This document shows, piece by piece, positions 1 through 5,775 of a DNA stretch of 5,775 nucleotides. Both the position numbers and the translations under genes were made by a program. The notes below the pieces were generated by a model. The model was not told the DNA's origin, did not search any database, and saw nothing but the letters and a program-made list of their open reading frames with translations. The DNA comes from an uncultured archaeon. Its GTDB lineage: Archaea > Halobacteriota > Methanosarcinia > Methanosarcinales > Methanoperedenaceae. Every line of letters begins with the position of its first letter. The stretch's first letter is position 1. The DNA lies in NCBI GenBank assembly GCA_902386085.1, contig CABMIA010000138.1, forward strand, positions 1 to 5,775. Reading direction: 5' to 3'.

Positions 1-1
1 A

Positions 2-1486
2 ATCGAAGGGTATGATTTTGTTTCAGAAACCGATACTGAGGTGCTGGCACATTTGATTCACAGGTTCTACAATGGAGAACTCGTTTCTGCGGTTATTAAG
101 GGACTAAAAATGGTTAAAGGCTCTTATGCAGCCGCGTTTTTAAGCGGGGATTCAAATCAGATCGTGGCAGTAAAAAAAGATAGTCCGCTTATTGCCGGTG
201 TGGGAAAAGAAGAGAACTTAGTTGCTTCGGATGTCACTGCATTATTGAAATATACGCATGATGTTGTCTATATGCAGGATTTTGAGATCGTGTCCTTGTC
301 CAAAGGTGATATAAAGTTTTTTGATTTTGATGGGAACCTTATCAAGAAGCACTCAGAGCCAATCGAATGGAATATAGAAGCCGCTGAAAAATCCGGGTAT
401 CCTCATTTCATGTTAAAAGAGATATGTGAACAAGTCGCATCTATTCATGATACCATGACAGGAAGGATTAACGAACTAACCGGGGATGTCGTGCTCGATG
501 TTGTTAAACTTTCCAGTGATGAAATCCAAAAACTTGAGCGGATTGTTATCACTGCCTGCGGTACATCATATAATGCAGGGCTAGTTGGAAAATATCTTTT
601 TGAGTCGCTTGCAGGGATTCATACGGATGTTGATATAAGTTCAGAGTTCAGGTACGCCAATCCCGTACTATGCGAGTCTACGCTGGTTGTAGCGATATCG
701 CAGTCGGGTGAGACTGCGGATACTATGGCGGCGATTAAAGAGGCAAAGACTTACGGTTGTCGGACTCTTGCCATCACAAATGTGGTAGGCACCACACTTT
801 CCCGGGAAGTCCAAAATGTTATCTTTACGAGAGCCGGCCCTGAAATCGGTGTTGCCGCAACCAAGACTTTCACTACCCAGCTTATAGCGCTGTATCTGCT
901 GGCGATCCATTTTGCAAAATTAAGAAAAAGAATAGATGCCGAAAGGTCCAAACGTCTGCTTCTGTCTTTAAAGCGGTTACCCGGCATGGTGGCGCAGATC
1001 CTTAACTGTAAGGAGTTGATCCAGAAACAGGCTGAGTCATTTTCAGATACTAAAGATTATTTCTTTTTGGGGCGGTCCCTGAATTACCCCATTGCCATGG
1101 AGGGAGCGCTCAAAATGAAAGAGATCTCCTACATACATGCTGAGGGTTATGCAGCTGGCGAACTCAAGCATGGCCCCCTGGCACTTATCTCAGATAATAC
1201 ACCTGTGGTTGCACTGGCAACACATTCACCCACTTACGATAAGATGCTTAGTAATATCAGGGAAGTAAAAGCGCGCGGTGCCAAGATTTTAGCCATAGCA
1301 AGCATGGATGATACGGAGATAGACAGATACGTCGATGCAGTTATAAAGGTGCCTTTAATAGATGAATTAATGTATCCTGTCCTTACCGCTGTCGTATTAC
1401 AGCTTCTCGCGTATTACACTGCTAATGCCCTGGGCTGTCCCATCGATAAGCCCAGAAACCTGGCAAAAAGCGTGACTGTCGAATAA
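2..1486 (+). CDS. glmS: Glutamine--fructose-6-phosphate aminotransferase (isomerizing), 3' part; N-terminus outside window
   Basis: GlmS converts fructose-6-phosphate and glutamine to glucosamine-6-phosphate and glutamate, the entry step to UDP-GlcNAc and cell-surface glycans in the cytoplasm. The reading frame is open from base 2, and 494 codons are visible. The first visible residues include FVSETDTEV, a conserved part of the glutaminase domain. Counting the first full codon as 1, the sugar-isomerising SIS half contains ACGTS (185-189), SQSGETADT (233-241), KEIS (Glu374), ELKHGP (His390) and the C-terminal DKPRNLAKSVTVE (Lys489). These match the recalled E. coli residues Cys300, Glu488, His504 and Lys603 at a constant offset of 114, so about 114 residues, including the catalytic N-terminal Cys, are missing off the left edge, and no indel is evident in this half. 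An internal GTG at 41 is not the start, because homology runs upstream of it. The gene converges on uvrA. Identification is very secure. Confidence 0.97.
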   Translation: MEGYDFVSETDTEVLAHLIHRFYNGELVSAVIKGLKMVKGSYAAAFLSGDSNQIVAVKKDSPLIAGVGKEENLVASDVTALLKYTHDVVYMQDFEIVSLSKGDIKFFDFDGNLIKKHSEPIEWNIEAAEKSGYPHFMLKEICEQVASIHDTMTGRINELTGDVVLDVVKLSSDEIQKLERIVITACGTSYNAGLVGKYLFESLAGIHTDVDISSEFRYANPVLCESTLVVAISQSGETADTMAAIKEAKTYGCRTLAITNVVGTTLSREVQNVIFTRAGPEIGVAATKTFTTQLIALYLLAIHFAKLRKRIDAERSKRLLLSLKRLPGMVAQILNCKELIQKQAESFSDTKDYFFLGRSLNYPIAMEGALKMKEISYIHAEGYAAGELKHGPLALISDNTPVVALATHSPTYDKMLSNIREVKARGAKILAIASMDDTEIDRYVDAVIKVPLIDELMYPVLTAVVLQLLAYYTANALGCPIDKPRNLAKSVTVE

Positions 1487-1524
1487 ATGTGCGATTACTT
1501 TTAAGCACCTTATTCTTTTTTATA
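1487..1524 (+). terminator. Possible T-rich transcription end for glmS
   Basis: Only 23 bases separate the glmS stop from the uvrA stop. The first T-run downstream of glmS is T6 at 1516-1521, already inside the last codons of uvrA, read antisense. Archaeal terminators are often simple T-tracts without a hairpin, so glmS transcripts probably end there or run on antisense to uvrA. I see no comparable T-run for uvrA in the spacer on the opposite strand. This is a weak call based on composition alone. Confidence 0.3.
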
Positions 1525-4335
1525 TCCGTCCAGCACCTTGTTCAGATAATACCCCGTGTAAGATCCCTCTATCCTCGCAACTTTTTCCGGCGTTCCCTCC
1601 GCGACAATCCGCCCGCCATTATCCCCTCCCTCAGGACCCAGGTCTATTATATGGTCAGCTACTTTTATCACATCGAGATTGTGCTCTATCACAACAACAC
1701 TGTTCCCTGCATCCACGAGCAGCGATAGCATATCAAGCAGTTTCTGGATATCGGCAAAATGAAGCCCTGTGGTGGGCTCATCAAGGATATACAGCGTCCT
1801 TCCCGTGCTCCTTTTGCTGAGTTCAGTGGAAAGCTTGATGCGCTGCGCCTCTCCTCCGGATAGGGTAGTGGCCGGCTGGCCGAGCCCGATATATCCCAGG
1901 CCAACATCAAAGAGCGTCTGGAGCTGGCGCTTGATCCGCGGGATGTTCTCAAAGAACGCAAGAGCCTCCTCAACCGTCATGTCCAGCACCTGGGCGATAT
2001 TCTTGCCTTTGTAAGTTATTTCAAGCGTCTCGCTGTTGAAGCGTTTCCCGTGGCACACCTCGCAAGGGACATAGACATCGGGAAGGAAATGCATCTCGAT
2101 CGTGATGATGCCGTCCCCGTGGCATGCCTCGCATCGCCCTCCCTTGACATTGAAACTGAACCGCCCAGGCAGATAGCCTCGCGCTTTTGACGACGGAAGC
2201 CTTGCAAAAAGGTCTCGTATGGGTGTGAAAACGCTTGTGTACGTCGCAGGGTTCGAACGCGGCGTCCTGCCGATGGGGGACTGGTCGATTATGATGACCT
2301 TGTCGATATTCTCCAATCCTATTATGCCCCTGTGTTTTCCTGGTTTTTCTTTTGCATAGTAAAACCTCTGCGCCAGCGCACGGTAAAGAATATCGTTAAC
2401 AAGCGTGCTCTTCCCTGAGCCTGAAACACCGGTTACCGCTGTCATCACACCAAGGGGTATGTTGACATCTATCTGTTTCAGGTTATTCTCACCCGCCCCC
2501 ACGATCGTTATTTTGCCTTTCGGCTTTCTTCTCTTTGCAGGGATGGCTATCACTTTTTTATGGCTCAGGTAATCGCCGGTCAGGCAATTGCATCTGACAA
2601 CATCGTCAAGCGTCCCTGTCACCACGACCTCGCCGCCGTGCACTCCTGCGCCTGGTCCCATATCCACGATAAAATCCGCACTTCGTATCATCTCTTCATC
2701 ATGTTCTACCACAATTACGGTATTGCCTAAATCCCGAAGCTGTGTCAGCATGTGTATCAGCCTGGCGTTATCGCGCTGGTGGAGGCCGATACTGGGCTCA
2801 TCCAGTATATAAAGGACGCCCACGAGGCTTGAGCCGATCTGCGTGGCAAGCCGGATCCTCTGGCTCTCTCCTCCTGAAAGCGTGCCCGCGGCCCTGTCAA
2901 GGGTGAGATAGTCAAGACCCACATCTATCAGGAATCCCAGGCGCGCCCTGAGTTCTTTCATAATGGGCTTTGATATGATCGCTTCCTTTTCAGAAAACGT
3001 AAGGCCATTAAGGAACTCTAAGGATTTTCTTACGGAGAAACGTGTTGCTGCAATAATGGATTTGCCACCGACCGTGACAGCGAGGCTTGAAGGTTTGAGC
3101 CGCTCTCCTTTGCATACGGTACACGGCTTGATACTCATATACTGTTCGATCTTCTCACGCGCTTCTTCTGATTGGGTTTCACGGTGTTTCCTGGCAAGAT
3201 GAGGTATCACCCCTTCAAAACTGCTCCAGTGCTCCCAGAGCCCTTCGCGTTCACGCGGCACGTACCTGAAACGTATCTGTTCGATGCTTCCGTGCAGCAG
3301 TACCTGGACATGCTCAGGTTTTAATTCGGAAAACGGCGTATCGAGTGAGAAACCGTAGTGCCTGGCAACAGATTCAAGCATCTGGTAGTAATAGCCGTGT
3401 TCATATCCCCAGGGTTCGATCGCCCCTTCGCCAAGGGATTTGCTCTTATCCGGGATTATAAGGTCGGGGTCGAATTCCATAGTGCTGCCGAGACCCTGGC
3501 AGGCAGGACATGCGCCTCTCGGGCTGTTGAAGGACAACATATTGGCTTCAAGCGGCTCAAAGCTTATCCCGCATTTTGTACATGCGGCATGCTCGCTGAA
3601 AAGAAGTTCTTTGCCGTCAAGCACTTCTACCACGACGATGCCGTTTCCCTGTTTGAGCGCTGTCGCCACGGAATCTGCAAGCCGCTCTTCCACGCCGGCT
3701 TTTATTGCGAGGCGGTCCACAACTACATCGATATCATGCTTCTGCTGCTTGGAAAGAGCGATATCCTCAGACAGATCGTACATTTTGCCGTCCACGCGTA
3801 CGCGGCTAAACCCTGAGCCCCGCAGGTCTTCGAACATCTGCCTGTATTCGCCCTTACGCTGCCTTGCGAGAGGCGCAAGTATGTGTATCTTCGCGCCTTC
3901 CCCAAGCGTCATGAGATTCTGTACGATCTGCTCTACTGTCTGAGGAGTGATCTCGCTTCCGCAGTTTGGGCAGTGCTGTTTGCCTGTGCGCGCGTAAAGA
4001 AGGCGCAGGTAATCATATATCTCTGTGACTGTTCCGACAGTCGAACGTGGGTTCTTGCTCGTGGATTTCTGTTCGATGGAGATTGCGGGCGAGAGACCCT
4101 CGATATACTCCACGTCAGGCTTGTCCATCTGTCCCAGGAACTGGCGGGCGTATGCCGATAACGATTCGACATACCGCCGCTGGCCTTCCGCATAGAGCGT
4201 ATCGAATGCAAGCGAAGATTTTCCCGAACCTGAAAGTCCTGTTATCACTATCAGCTTGTTCCTCGGAAGCTCAAGGTCTATGTTCTTGAGGTTGTGGACG
4301 CGAGCCCCTTTGATAATGATTTTATCTGTTGGCAT
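1510..4335 (-). CDS. uvrA: Excinuclease ABC subunit A (UvrA), complete
   Basis: UvrA is the dimeric ATPase that scans DNA for bulky lesions and loads UvrB in nucleotide excision repair. The 941 residues match the usual length of about 940. Domains in order: first Walker A, GLSGSGKS (33-40); UvrB-binding/insertion region with a CPNC pair (122-125); zinc site C252/C255/C276/C279; CTVC pair (405-408); ABC signature LSGGESQ (486-492) and Walker B LDEP (511-514); second Walker A, GVSGSGKS (636-643); DNA-contacting zinc finger C735-X2-C738-X19-C758-X2-C761; second signature LSGGEAQ (825-831) and LDEP (851-854). Every key element is intact. The ATG at 4335 is chosen because [16 protein letters not shown] follows at the family's normal N-terminal position. 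No Shine-Dalgarno sequence precedes it, so a leaderless or short-leader transcript is likely. uvrB and uvrC are not in the window. A small oddity is a Cys-Asn-Cys at 592-594. The gene is transcribed divergently from the zinc-ribbon gene. Confidence 0.98.
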   Translation of the reverse strand: MPTDKIIIKGARVHNLKNIDLELPRNKLIVITGLSGSGKSSLAFDTLYAEGQRRYVESLSAYARQFLGQMDKPDVEYIEGLSPAISIEQKSTSKNPRSTVGTVTEIYDYLRLLYARTGKQHCPNCGSEITPQTVEQIVQNLMTLGEGAKIHILAPLARQRKGEYRQMFEDLRGSGFSRVRVDGKMYDLSEDIALSKQQKHDIDVVVDRLAIKAGVEERLADSVATALKQGNGIVVVEVLDGKELLFSEHAACTKCGISFEPLEANMLSFNSPRGACPACQGLGSTMEFDPDLIIPDKSKSLGEGAIEPWGYEHGYYYQMLESVARHYGFSLDTPFSELKPEHVQVLLHGSIEQIRFRYVPREREGLWEHWSSFEGVIPHLARKHRETQSEEAREKIEQYMSIKPCTVCKGERLKPSSLAVTVGGKSIIAATRFSVRKSLEFLNGLTFSEKEAIISKPIMKELRARLGFLIDVGLDYLTLDRAAGTLSGGESQRIRLATQIGSSLVGVLYILDEPSIGLHQRDNARLIHMLTQLRDLGNTVIVVEHDEEMIRSADFIVDMGPGAGVHGGEVVVTGTLDDVVRCNCLTGDYLSHKKVIAIPAKRRKPKGKITIVGAGENNLKQIDVNIPLGVMTAVTGVSGSGKSTLVNDILYRALAQRFYYAKEKPGKHRGIIGLENIDKVIIIDQSPIGRTPRSNPATYTSVFTPIRDLFARLPSSKARGYLPGRFSFNVKGGRCEACHGDGIITIEMHFLPDVYVPCEVCHGKRFNSETLEITYKGKNIAQVLDMTVEEALAFFENIPRIKRQLQTLFDVGLGYIGLGQPATTLSGGEAQRIKLSTELSKRSTGRTLYILDEPTTGLHFADIQKLLDMLSLLVDAGNSVVVIEHNLDVIKVADHIIDLGPEGGDNGGRIVAEGTPEKVARIEGSYTGYYLNKVLDGYKKE

Positions 4336-4365
4336 GAAAAGGATTGATGGTTATATTGGTGCCCG

Positions 4366-4384
4366 ATGCTAAAATATTATGCTA
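4366..4384 (-). promoter_or_regulatory. Candidate uvrA promoter, TATA-like box between two ATGCTA repeats
   Basis: On the minus strand an ATAATATTTT sequence (4371-4380) lies about 40 bases before the uvrA ATG. A start of transcription about 25 bases downstream of it would leave a leader of roughly 14 bases without a Shine-Dalgarno sequence. The box is flanked by direct repeats of ATGCTA (+ strand) at 4366-4371 and 4379-4384, which could be part of an operator. A second AT-rich candidate lies near 4391-4408, and a TTATATT at 4351-4357 is probably too close to the ATG. The choice among them is uncertain. Confidence 0.35.
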
Positions 4385-4471
4385 CGGAGTACAAATAAAT
4401 TTTATCACTGCACTGCGGCTATTAAACATTATTTTTTTGGATCATCAATGTTATAATTATCATAATAATTA

Positions 4472-4526
4472 TTTATATTAACAAAATAATAAATTATAAA
4501 TACTTTAACTTACTTAACTATTTATC
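4472..4526 (+). promoter_or_regulatory. Promoter region of the small zinc-ribbon gene; probably a leaderless transcript
   Basis: Two TATA-like boxes precede the ATG at 4527: TTTATATTA (4472-4480) and TTATAAAT (4494-4501). The second is centred about 29 bases before the ATG, so transcription would begin at or just before the start codon. No Shine-Dalgarno-like GGTGA or GAGG lies upstream, which agrees with leaderless initiation, common in archaea. Between box and ATG lies a direct repeat, TTAACT at 4505-4510 and 4514-4519, which overlaps the likely transcription start. Position and composition support the call; no consensus scoring was done. Confidence 0.5.
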
Positions 4527-4817
4527 ATGAAAATTCATGAAGTGATTCAGGAATTTATTCCATGTGAAGTGTGTGGGAACAGTGATGCGAAAAATTTTTA
4601 TTTCCATGTCTTTGTCCATAAAGGATCCCAGCCGTTCGTAAAATGCGGGGAGTGCGAAGAGGAGTATTATTCCACAAAGGCAAGAGAAATAATAACCAGG
4701 GTAGAGGATTCCAGGAAAAATAAGAAAAAGGTATCCTTGAAAAAGGAAGAAGTTGTTCTTGTGAGGGATAGGGAAAAGACACTGCATCCGCTCGTGAGAG
4801 TCCTGTCCGAATTTTAG
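4527..4817 (+). CDS. Small putative zinc-ribbon protein of unknown function (96 aa)
   Basis: I do not recognise this family with confidence. The protein has two CxxC knuckles, CEVC at 13-16 and CGEC at 40-43, spaced as in a zinc ribbon, with His27 and His31 between them. The region after residue 50 is rich in Lys, Arg and Glu and includes a basic patch (about 63-73, RKNKKKVSLKK), then a short predicted beta segment (EEVVLVRD). There is no signal peptide or membrane segment, so a cytoplasmic, perhaps nucleic-acid-binding, protein is an inference. The paired cysteines argue that this strand is the coding one; the overlapping antisense frames look like shadows. The pattern of CxxC, His, then CxEC recalls the archaeal HVO_0476-type zinc-finger proteins, but those are about twice as long as I remember them, so this is only a possibility. 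It is divergent from uvrA, and the ATG fits a leaderless promoter. Confidence 0.75.
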   Translation: MKIHEVIQEFIPCEVCGNSDAKNFYFHVFVHKGSQPFVKCGECEEEYYSTKAREIITRVEDSRKNKKKVSLKKEEVVLVRDREKTLHPLVRVLSEF

Positions 4818-4859
4818 GTTTTACCTGTCTGGAAAATATACTTTAGTTTCTTTAATTTT
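4816..4859 (+). terminator. Possible T-rich terminator after the zinc-ribbon gene
   Basis: Immediately at the stop codon there is a short inverted repeat, AGGT (4816-4819) and ACCT (4823-4826), with a TTT loop. It is followed by a T-rich stretch at 4842-4859 (TTTAGTTTCTTTAATTTTA). The hairpin is too short to be convincing, but the T-tracts are of the kind that end archaeal transcripts. The same segment overlaps possible upstream promoter sequences of the next gene. Confidence 0.3.
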
Positions 4860-4874
4860 ACATCACTCGTAAAG

Positions 4875-4883
4875 TACATATAT
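4875..4883 (+). promoter_or_regulatory. Candidate TATA box for the YHS-domain gene
   Basis: TACATATAT lies about 39 bases before the preferred ATG at 4918, giving a predicted transcript start near 4903 and a leader of about 15 bases that would just include the GAGG ribosome-binding sequence. An alternative box, AAAATATA at 4833-4840, would give a leader of about 55 bases. Either would make the gene independently transcribed from the zinc-ribbon gene, whose stop is 100 bases upstream. Confidence 0.4.
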
Positions 4884-4904
4884 CTTCAATGCATGAAACA
4901 AAAA

Positions 4905-4908
4905 GAGG
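4905..4908 (+). promoter_or_regulatory. GAGG ribosome-binding site that decides the YHS gene start
   Basis: GAGG touches the first possible ATG (4909) with no spacer but sits nine bases before the second ATG (4918), a workable distance. This favours 4918 as the real start, and the protein then begins MQIDPICGM, the usual N-terminal beginning of stand-alone YHS proteins. Confidence 0.5.
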
Positions 4909-4917
4909 ATGAAAATT

Positions 4918-5106
4918 ATGCAGATAGACCCTATTTGTGGAATGCAGGTTGATGAGAATACAGCACAGTACAAGACCGAATATAAAGGCAAGACCTATTA
5001 TTTCTGCGCTCCCGGATGCAAGAAAGCCTTTGAATCAGAGCCTGAAAAATACCTGAAAAGCGGCCCTGTGGGTATGGGCGGGAAACCCTGGTGGAAATTC
5101 TGGTAG
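4918..5106 (+). CDS. Small YHS-domain metal-binding protein (62 aa)
   Basis: YHS domains are short Cys-containing modules found alone or attached to copper/heavy-metal P-type ATPases, toluene-type monooxygenases and other metal proteins; they are thought to bind metal ions. Residues 3-45 show the full pattern: DPICGM (4-9), a Tyr-Lys-Gly-Lys segment, YYFCAPGC (27-34), then F38 and PEKY (42-45). Cys7, Cys30 and Cys34 are the likely ligands. The start at 4918 rather than 4909 is chosen from ribosome-binding spacing; the longer form would add only MKI. After the domain comes a glycine-rich linker and an aromatic tail, PWWKFW, ending the protein, which I do not recall as part of the YHS consensus. 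There is no signal peptide, so the protein is probably cytoplasmic. No metal-transport ATPase is visible nearby, so its partner and metal cannot be read from context. Confidence 0.9.
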   Translation: MQIDPICGMQVDENTAQYKTEYKGKTYYFCAPGCKKAFESEPEKYLKSGPVGMGGKPWWKFW

Positions 5107-5156
5107 AGCGGATAACATTTCAATAAAATTAATACTAAAGGATTATCTCAAAATTC

Positions 5157-5164
5157 TTTTTTTT
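5157..5164 (+). terminator. T8 tract, probable terminator of the YHS gene
   Basis: An uninterrupted run of eight T lies about 50 bases after the YHS stop codon. Oligo-T tracts alone are sufficient for termination in many archaea. It is the longest T-run in the window's right half and separates the YHS gene from the structured spacer that follows. Confidence 0.55.
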
Positions 5165-5168
5165 CGGC

Positions 5169-5272
5169 GCAAGCTTCGGGATGCTTGTAATCATTTTCAA
5201 AATATCGATACCTCACTGGTGGAAGGTTCGCTAAATAGCGGATATTCGGTATTCCTCGATAACCAGATTTTT
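5169..5272 (+). other. Spacer segment with nested inverted repeats ending in a T-tract
   Basis: This non-coding stretch holds several possible stems: CAAGC/GCTTG (5170-5174 with 5183-5187); CGCTA/TAGCG with a two-base loop (5229-5240); and an outer CTGGTGGAA (5216-5224) that can pair with TTCC (5252-5255) and, after a six-base bulge, ACCAG (5262-5266). The outer stem is followed by T5 at 5268-5272, like a hairpin terminator. TCGATACC (5205-5212) is nearly repeated as TCGATAACC (5256-5264). No open frame with family resemblance was seen. It could be a backup terminator, a small structured RNA, or chance pairing. Confidence 0.3.
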
Positions 5273-5309
5273 GCATAACTGCATATAACTTCAACTCAAA
5301 TTGAAGTTA
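5273..5309 (+). promoter_or_regulatory. Candidate operator: 9-bp perfect inverted repeat with abutting direct repeats
   Basis: TAACTTCAA (5286-5294) and TTGAAGTTA (5301-5309) form a perfect 9-bp inverted repeat with a six-base spacer, ending 12 bases before the TATA box of the lipoprotein gene. Just upstream, GCATAACT (5273-5280) and GCATATAACT (5281-5290) form a near-perfect tandem repeat, the second copy overlapping the left arm. The size and symmetry suit a dimeric helix-turn-helix regulator binding beside the promoter; whether it activates or represses is not evident. Confidence 0.5.
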
Positions 5310-5321
5310 AAGATAAGTTTA

Positions 5322-5329
5322 TTTATATA
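5322..5329 (+). promoter_or_regulatory. TATA box of the beta-propeller lipoprotein gene
   Basis: TTTATATA is a near-ideal archaeal TATA element, centred 47 bases before the ATG at 5373. Transcription would begin around 5350, leaving a leader of about 20 bases that includes the ribosome-binding sequence. Confidence 0.65.
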
Positions 5330-5362
5330 TAGTACAAACTATGAAATATCAAATGCAGGTAA

Positions 5363-5368
5363 GTGATC
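5363..5368 (+). promoter_or_regulatory. Shine-Dalgarno sequence GTGATC for the lipoprotein gene
   Basis: GTGATC matches six bases of the archaeal AGGAGGTGATCC complement of the 16S rRNA 3' end. Its GTGA core ends six bases before the ATG at 5373, which supports that start. Confidence 0.55.
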
Positions 5369-5372
5369 GAAT

Positions 5373-5775
5373 ATGAAAAAGACAATCTTTCTGATGTGTA
5401 TATTGGTTATCAGCGGAGTGATTTTAAGCGGATGCATTAACAAGGCCGGAAATAACGTTCCAGGCATAAATAATACGAGCCAGAAAGGCCCGGCCATAAA
5501 AATATCAGAATTCGAAACAACGCAGGGAATAAAAAAGTTCTCTTCAGCCCAGGAAATCCGGGATTTCCTTAAAACCAGCCAGGAAAGTTCAGCACCCCAG
5601 TACATGGGAAATATTTTTGGCGGTGCGATGGATAGGGGAATGATAGCCACAAAAGAAGCTGTGGGAATGCCGGTGCCGGCAGCGGTGCCAAGTGTCGCGA
5701 TTTCAGGTTCCGGAGCGCAGGACTACTCGAAAACGAACATCCAGGTAGAAGGCGTGGATGAGGCGGATTTTGTAA
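5373..5775 (+). CDS. Secreted lipoprotein with predicted C-terminal beta-propeller domain (COG4880-like), 5' part
   Basis: Only the first 134 codons are present; the gene runs off the right edge. The N-terminus is a lipoprotein signal peptide: MKK, a hydrophobic stretch (4-18), and the lipobox LSGC with Cys21 as the predicted lipidated residue, so the mature protein would be anchored on the outer face of the membrane. A polar Asn/Gly-rich linker follows. The segment around 55-72 (KKFSSAQEIRDFLKTSQE) and the motif TNIQVEGVDEADFV (121-134) resemble, from memory, the entry to the beta-propeller domain of the COG4880/Beta_propel family, whose members are usually several hundred residues long. The function of this family is not known to me. 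The ATG at 5373 is supported by GTGATC upstream and the ideal signal peptide. The gene has its own TATA box and candidate operator, so it is probably regulated separately. The family call is good; the propeller itself is not visible. Confidence 0.85.
   Translation, partial: MKKTIFLMCILVISGVILSGCINKAGNNVPGINNTSQKGPAIKISEFETTQGIKKFSSAQEIRDFLKTSQESSAPQYMGNIFGGAMDRGMIATKEAVGMPVPAAVPSVAISGSGAQDYSKTNIQVEGVDEADFV

Noticed and set aside
41..43. GTG at 41 as the start of glmS
   Set aside because: Conserved GlmS residues (FVSETDTE) are encoded immediately upstream, so the gene begins outside the window.
2588..3202. Plus-strand frames at 2588-2812 and 2963-3202 within uvrA
   Set aside because: They are antisense shadows of the first ABC signature and signature-adjacent regions of UvrA, with no independent start signals.
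3440..3943. Long open frame (167 codons) on the plus strand inside uvrA, with a second one at 3358-3816
   Set aside because: Both are antisense to intact, conserved UvrA sequence, and their translations show no recognisable domain. They are by-products of uvrA codon composition.
4518..4787. Minus-strand frame encoding a hydrophobic 89-residue protein
   Set aside because: It is the complement of the Lys/Glu-rich zinc-ribbon gene; the hydrophobicity follows from reading that sequence backwards, and the CxxC pairs support the plus strand.
4893..4952. Nineteen-codon frame starting MKQKEDE overlapping the YHS start
   Set aside because: It lies in another frame, would begin before the predicted transcript start, and shows no conserved sequence.
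5107..5272. Possible insertion-sequence remnant or tRNA/attachment site in the spacer
   Set aside because: No terminal inverted repeats with target duplication, no transposase fragment and no tRNA cloverleaf could be found by reading both strands.
5341..5376. Eleven-codon upstream frame whose TGA overlaps the lipoprotein ATG (ATGA arrangement)
   Set aside because: The expected transcript start near 5350 lies downstream of its ATG, so it is probably not transcribed. An internal ATG at 5353 is equally unsupported by a ribosome-binding site.
5339..5650. Minus-strand frame of 103 codons opposite the lipoprotein gene
   Set aside because: The plus strand has a TATA box, a ribosome-binding site, a lipobox signal peptide and a family motif; the antisense frame has none of these.

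Overview
The window looks like a piece of an archaeal chromosome, most likely from a methanogen-related euryarchaeote. Methanosarcinales or Candidatus Methanoperedens is my inference from recalled family distributions, not something proved here. The evidence is of three kinds. The intergenic spacers are very AT-rich and carry TATA-like boxes where archaeal promoters should sit. Some start codons have no Shine-Dalgarno sequence, while another has a GTGATC-type one. The gene set combines bacterial-type UvrA and GlmS with a lipoprotein of the archaeal/bacterial C-terminal beta-propeller family (COG4880-like). The coding density and ordinary housekeeping genes give no sign of a phage, plasmid, transposon or CRISPR array.

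Layout. Positions 2-1486 (+) hold the last 494 codons of glmS, the enzyme that makes glucosamine-6-phosphate; its glutaminase N-terminus lies outside the window. A 23-base spacer separates it from the convergent uvrA (1510-4335, minus), a complete 941-residue DNA-damage recognition ATPase. An AT-rich divergent promoter region (4336-4526) follows. It serves uvrA on one side and, on the other, a 96-residue putative zinc-ribbon protein of unknown function (4527-4817, +). Next come a 62-residue YHS-domain metal-binding protein (4918-5106, +), a T8 terminator, and a 266-base spacer (5107-5372) with possible RNA structure and a striking inverted repeat. Last is the 5' end of a lipoprotein with a predicted beta-propeller domain (5373 to beyond the window edge).

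How the genes relate. They do not form one pathway. glmS feeds cell-surface and UDP-GlcNAc-type sugar synthesis, uvrA serves nucleotide excision repair, and the three right-hand genes appear to be separately promoted. The least explained parts are the small CxxC protein sharing a promoter region with uvrA, the aromatic tail of the YHS protein, and the repeat-rich control region before the lipoprotein. I found no convincing new multi-gene system. No stretch longer than 300 bases lacks a gene.
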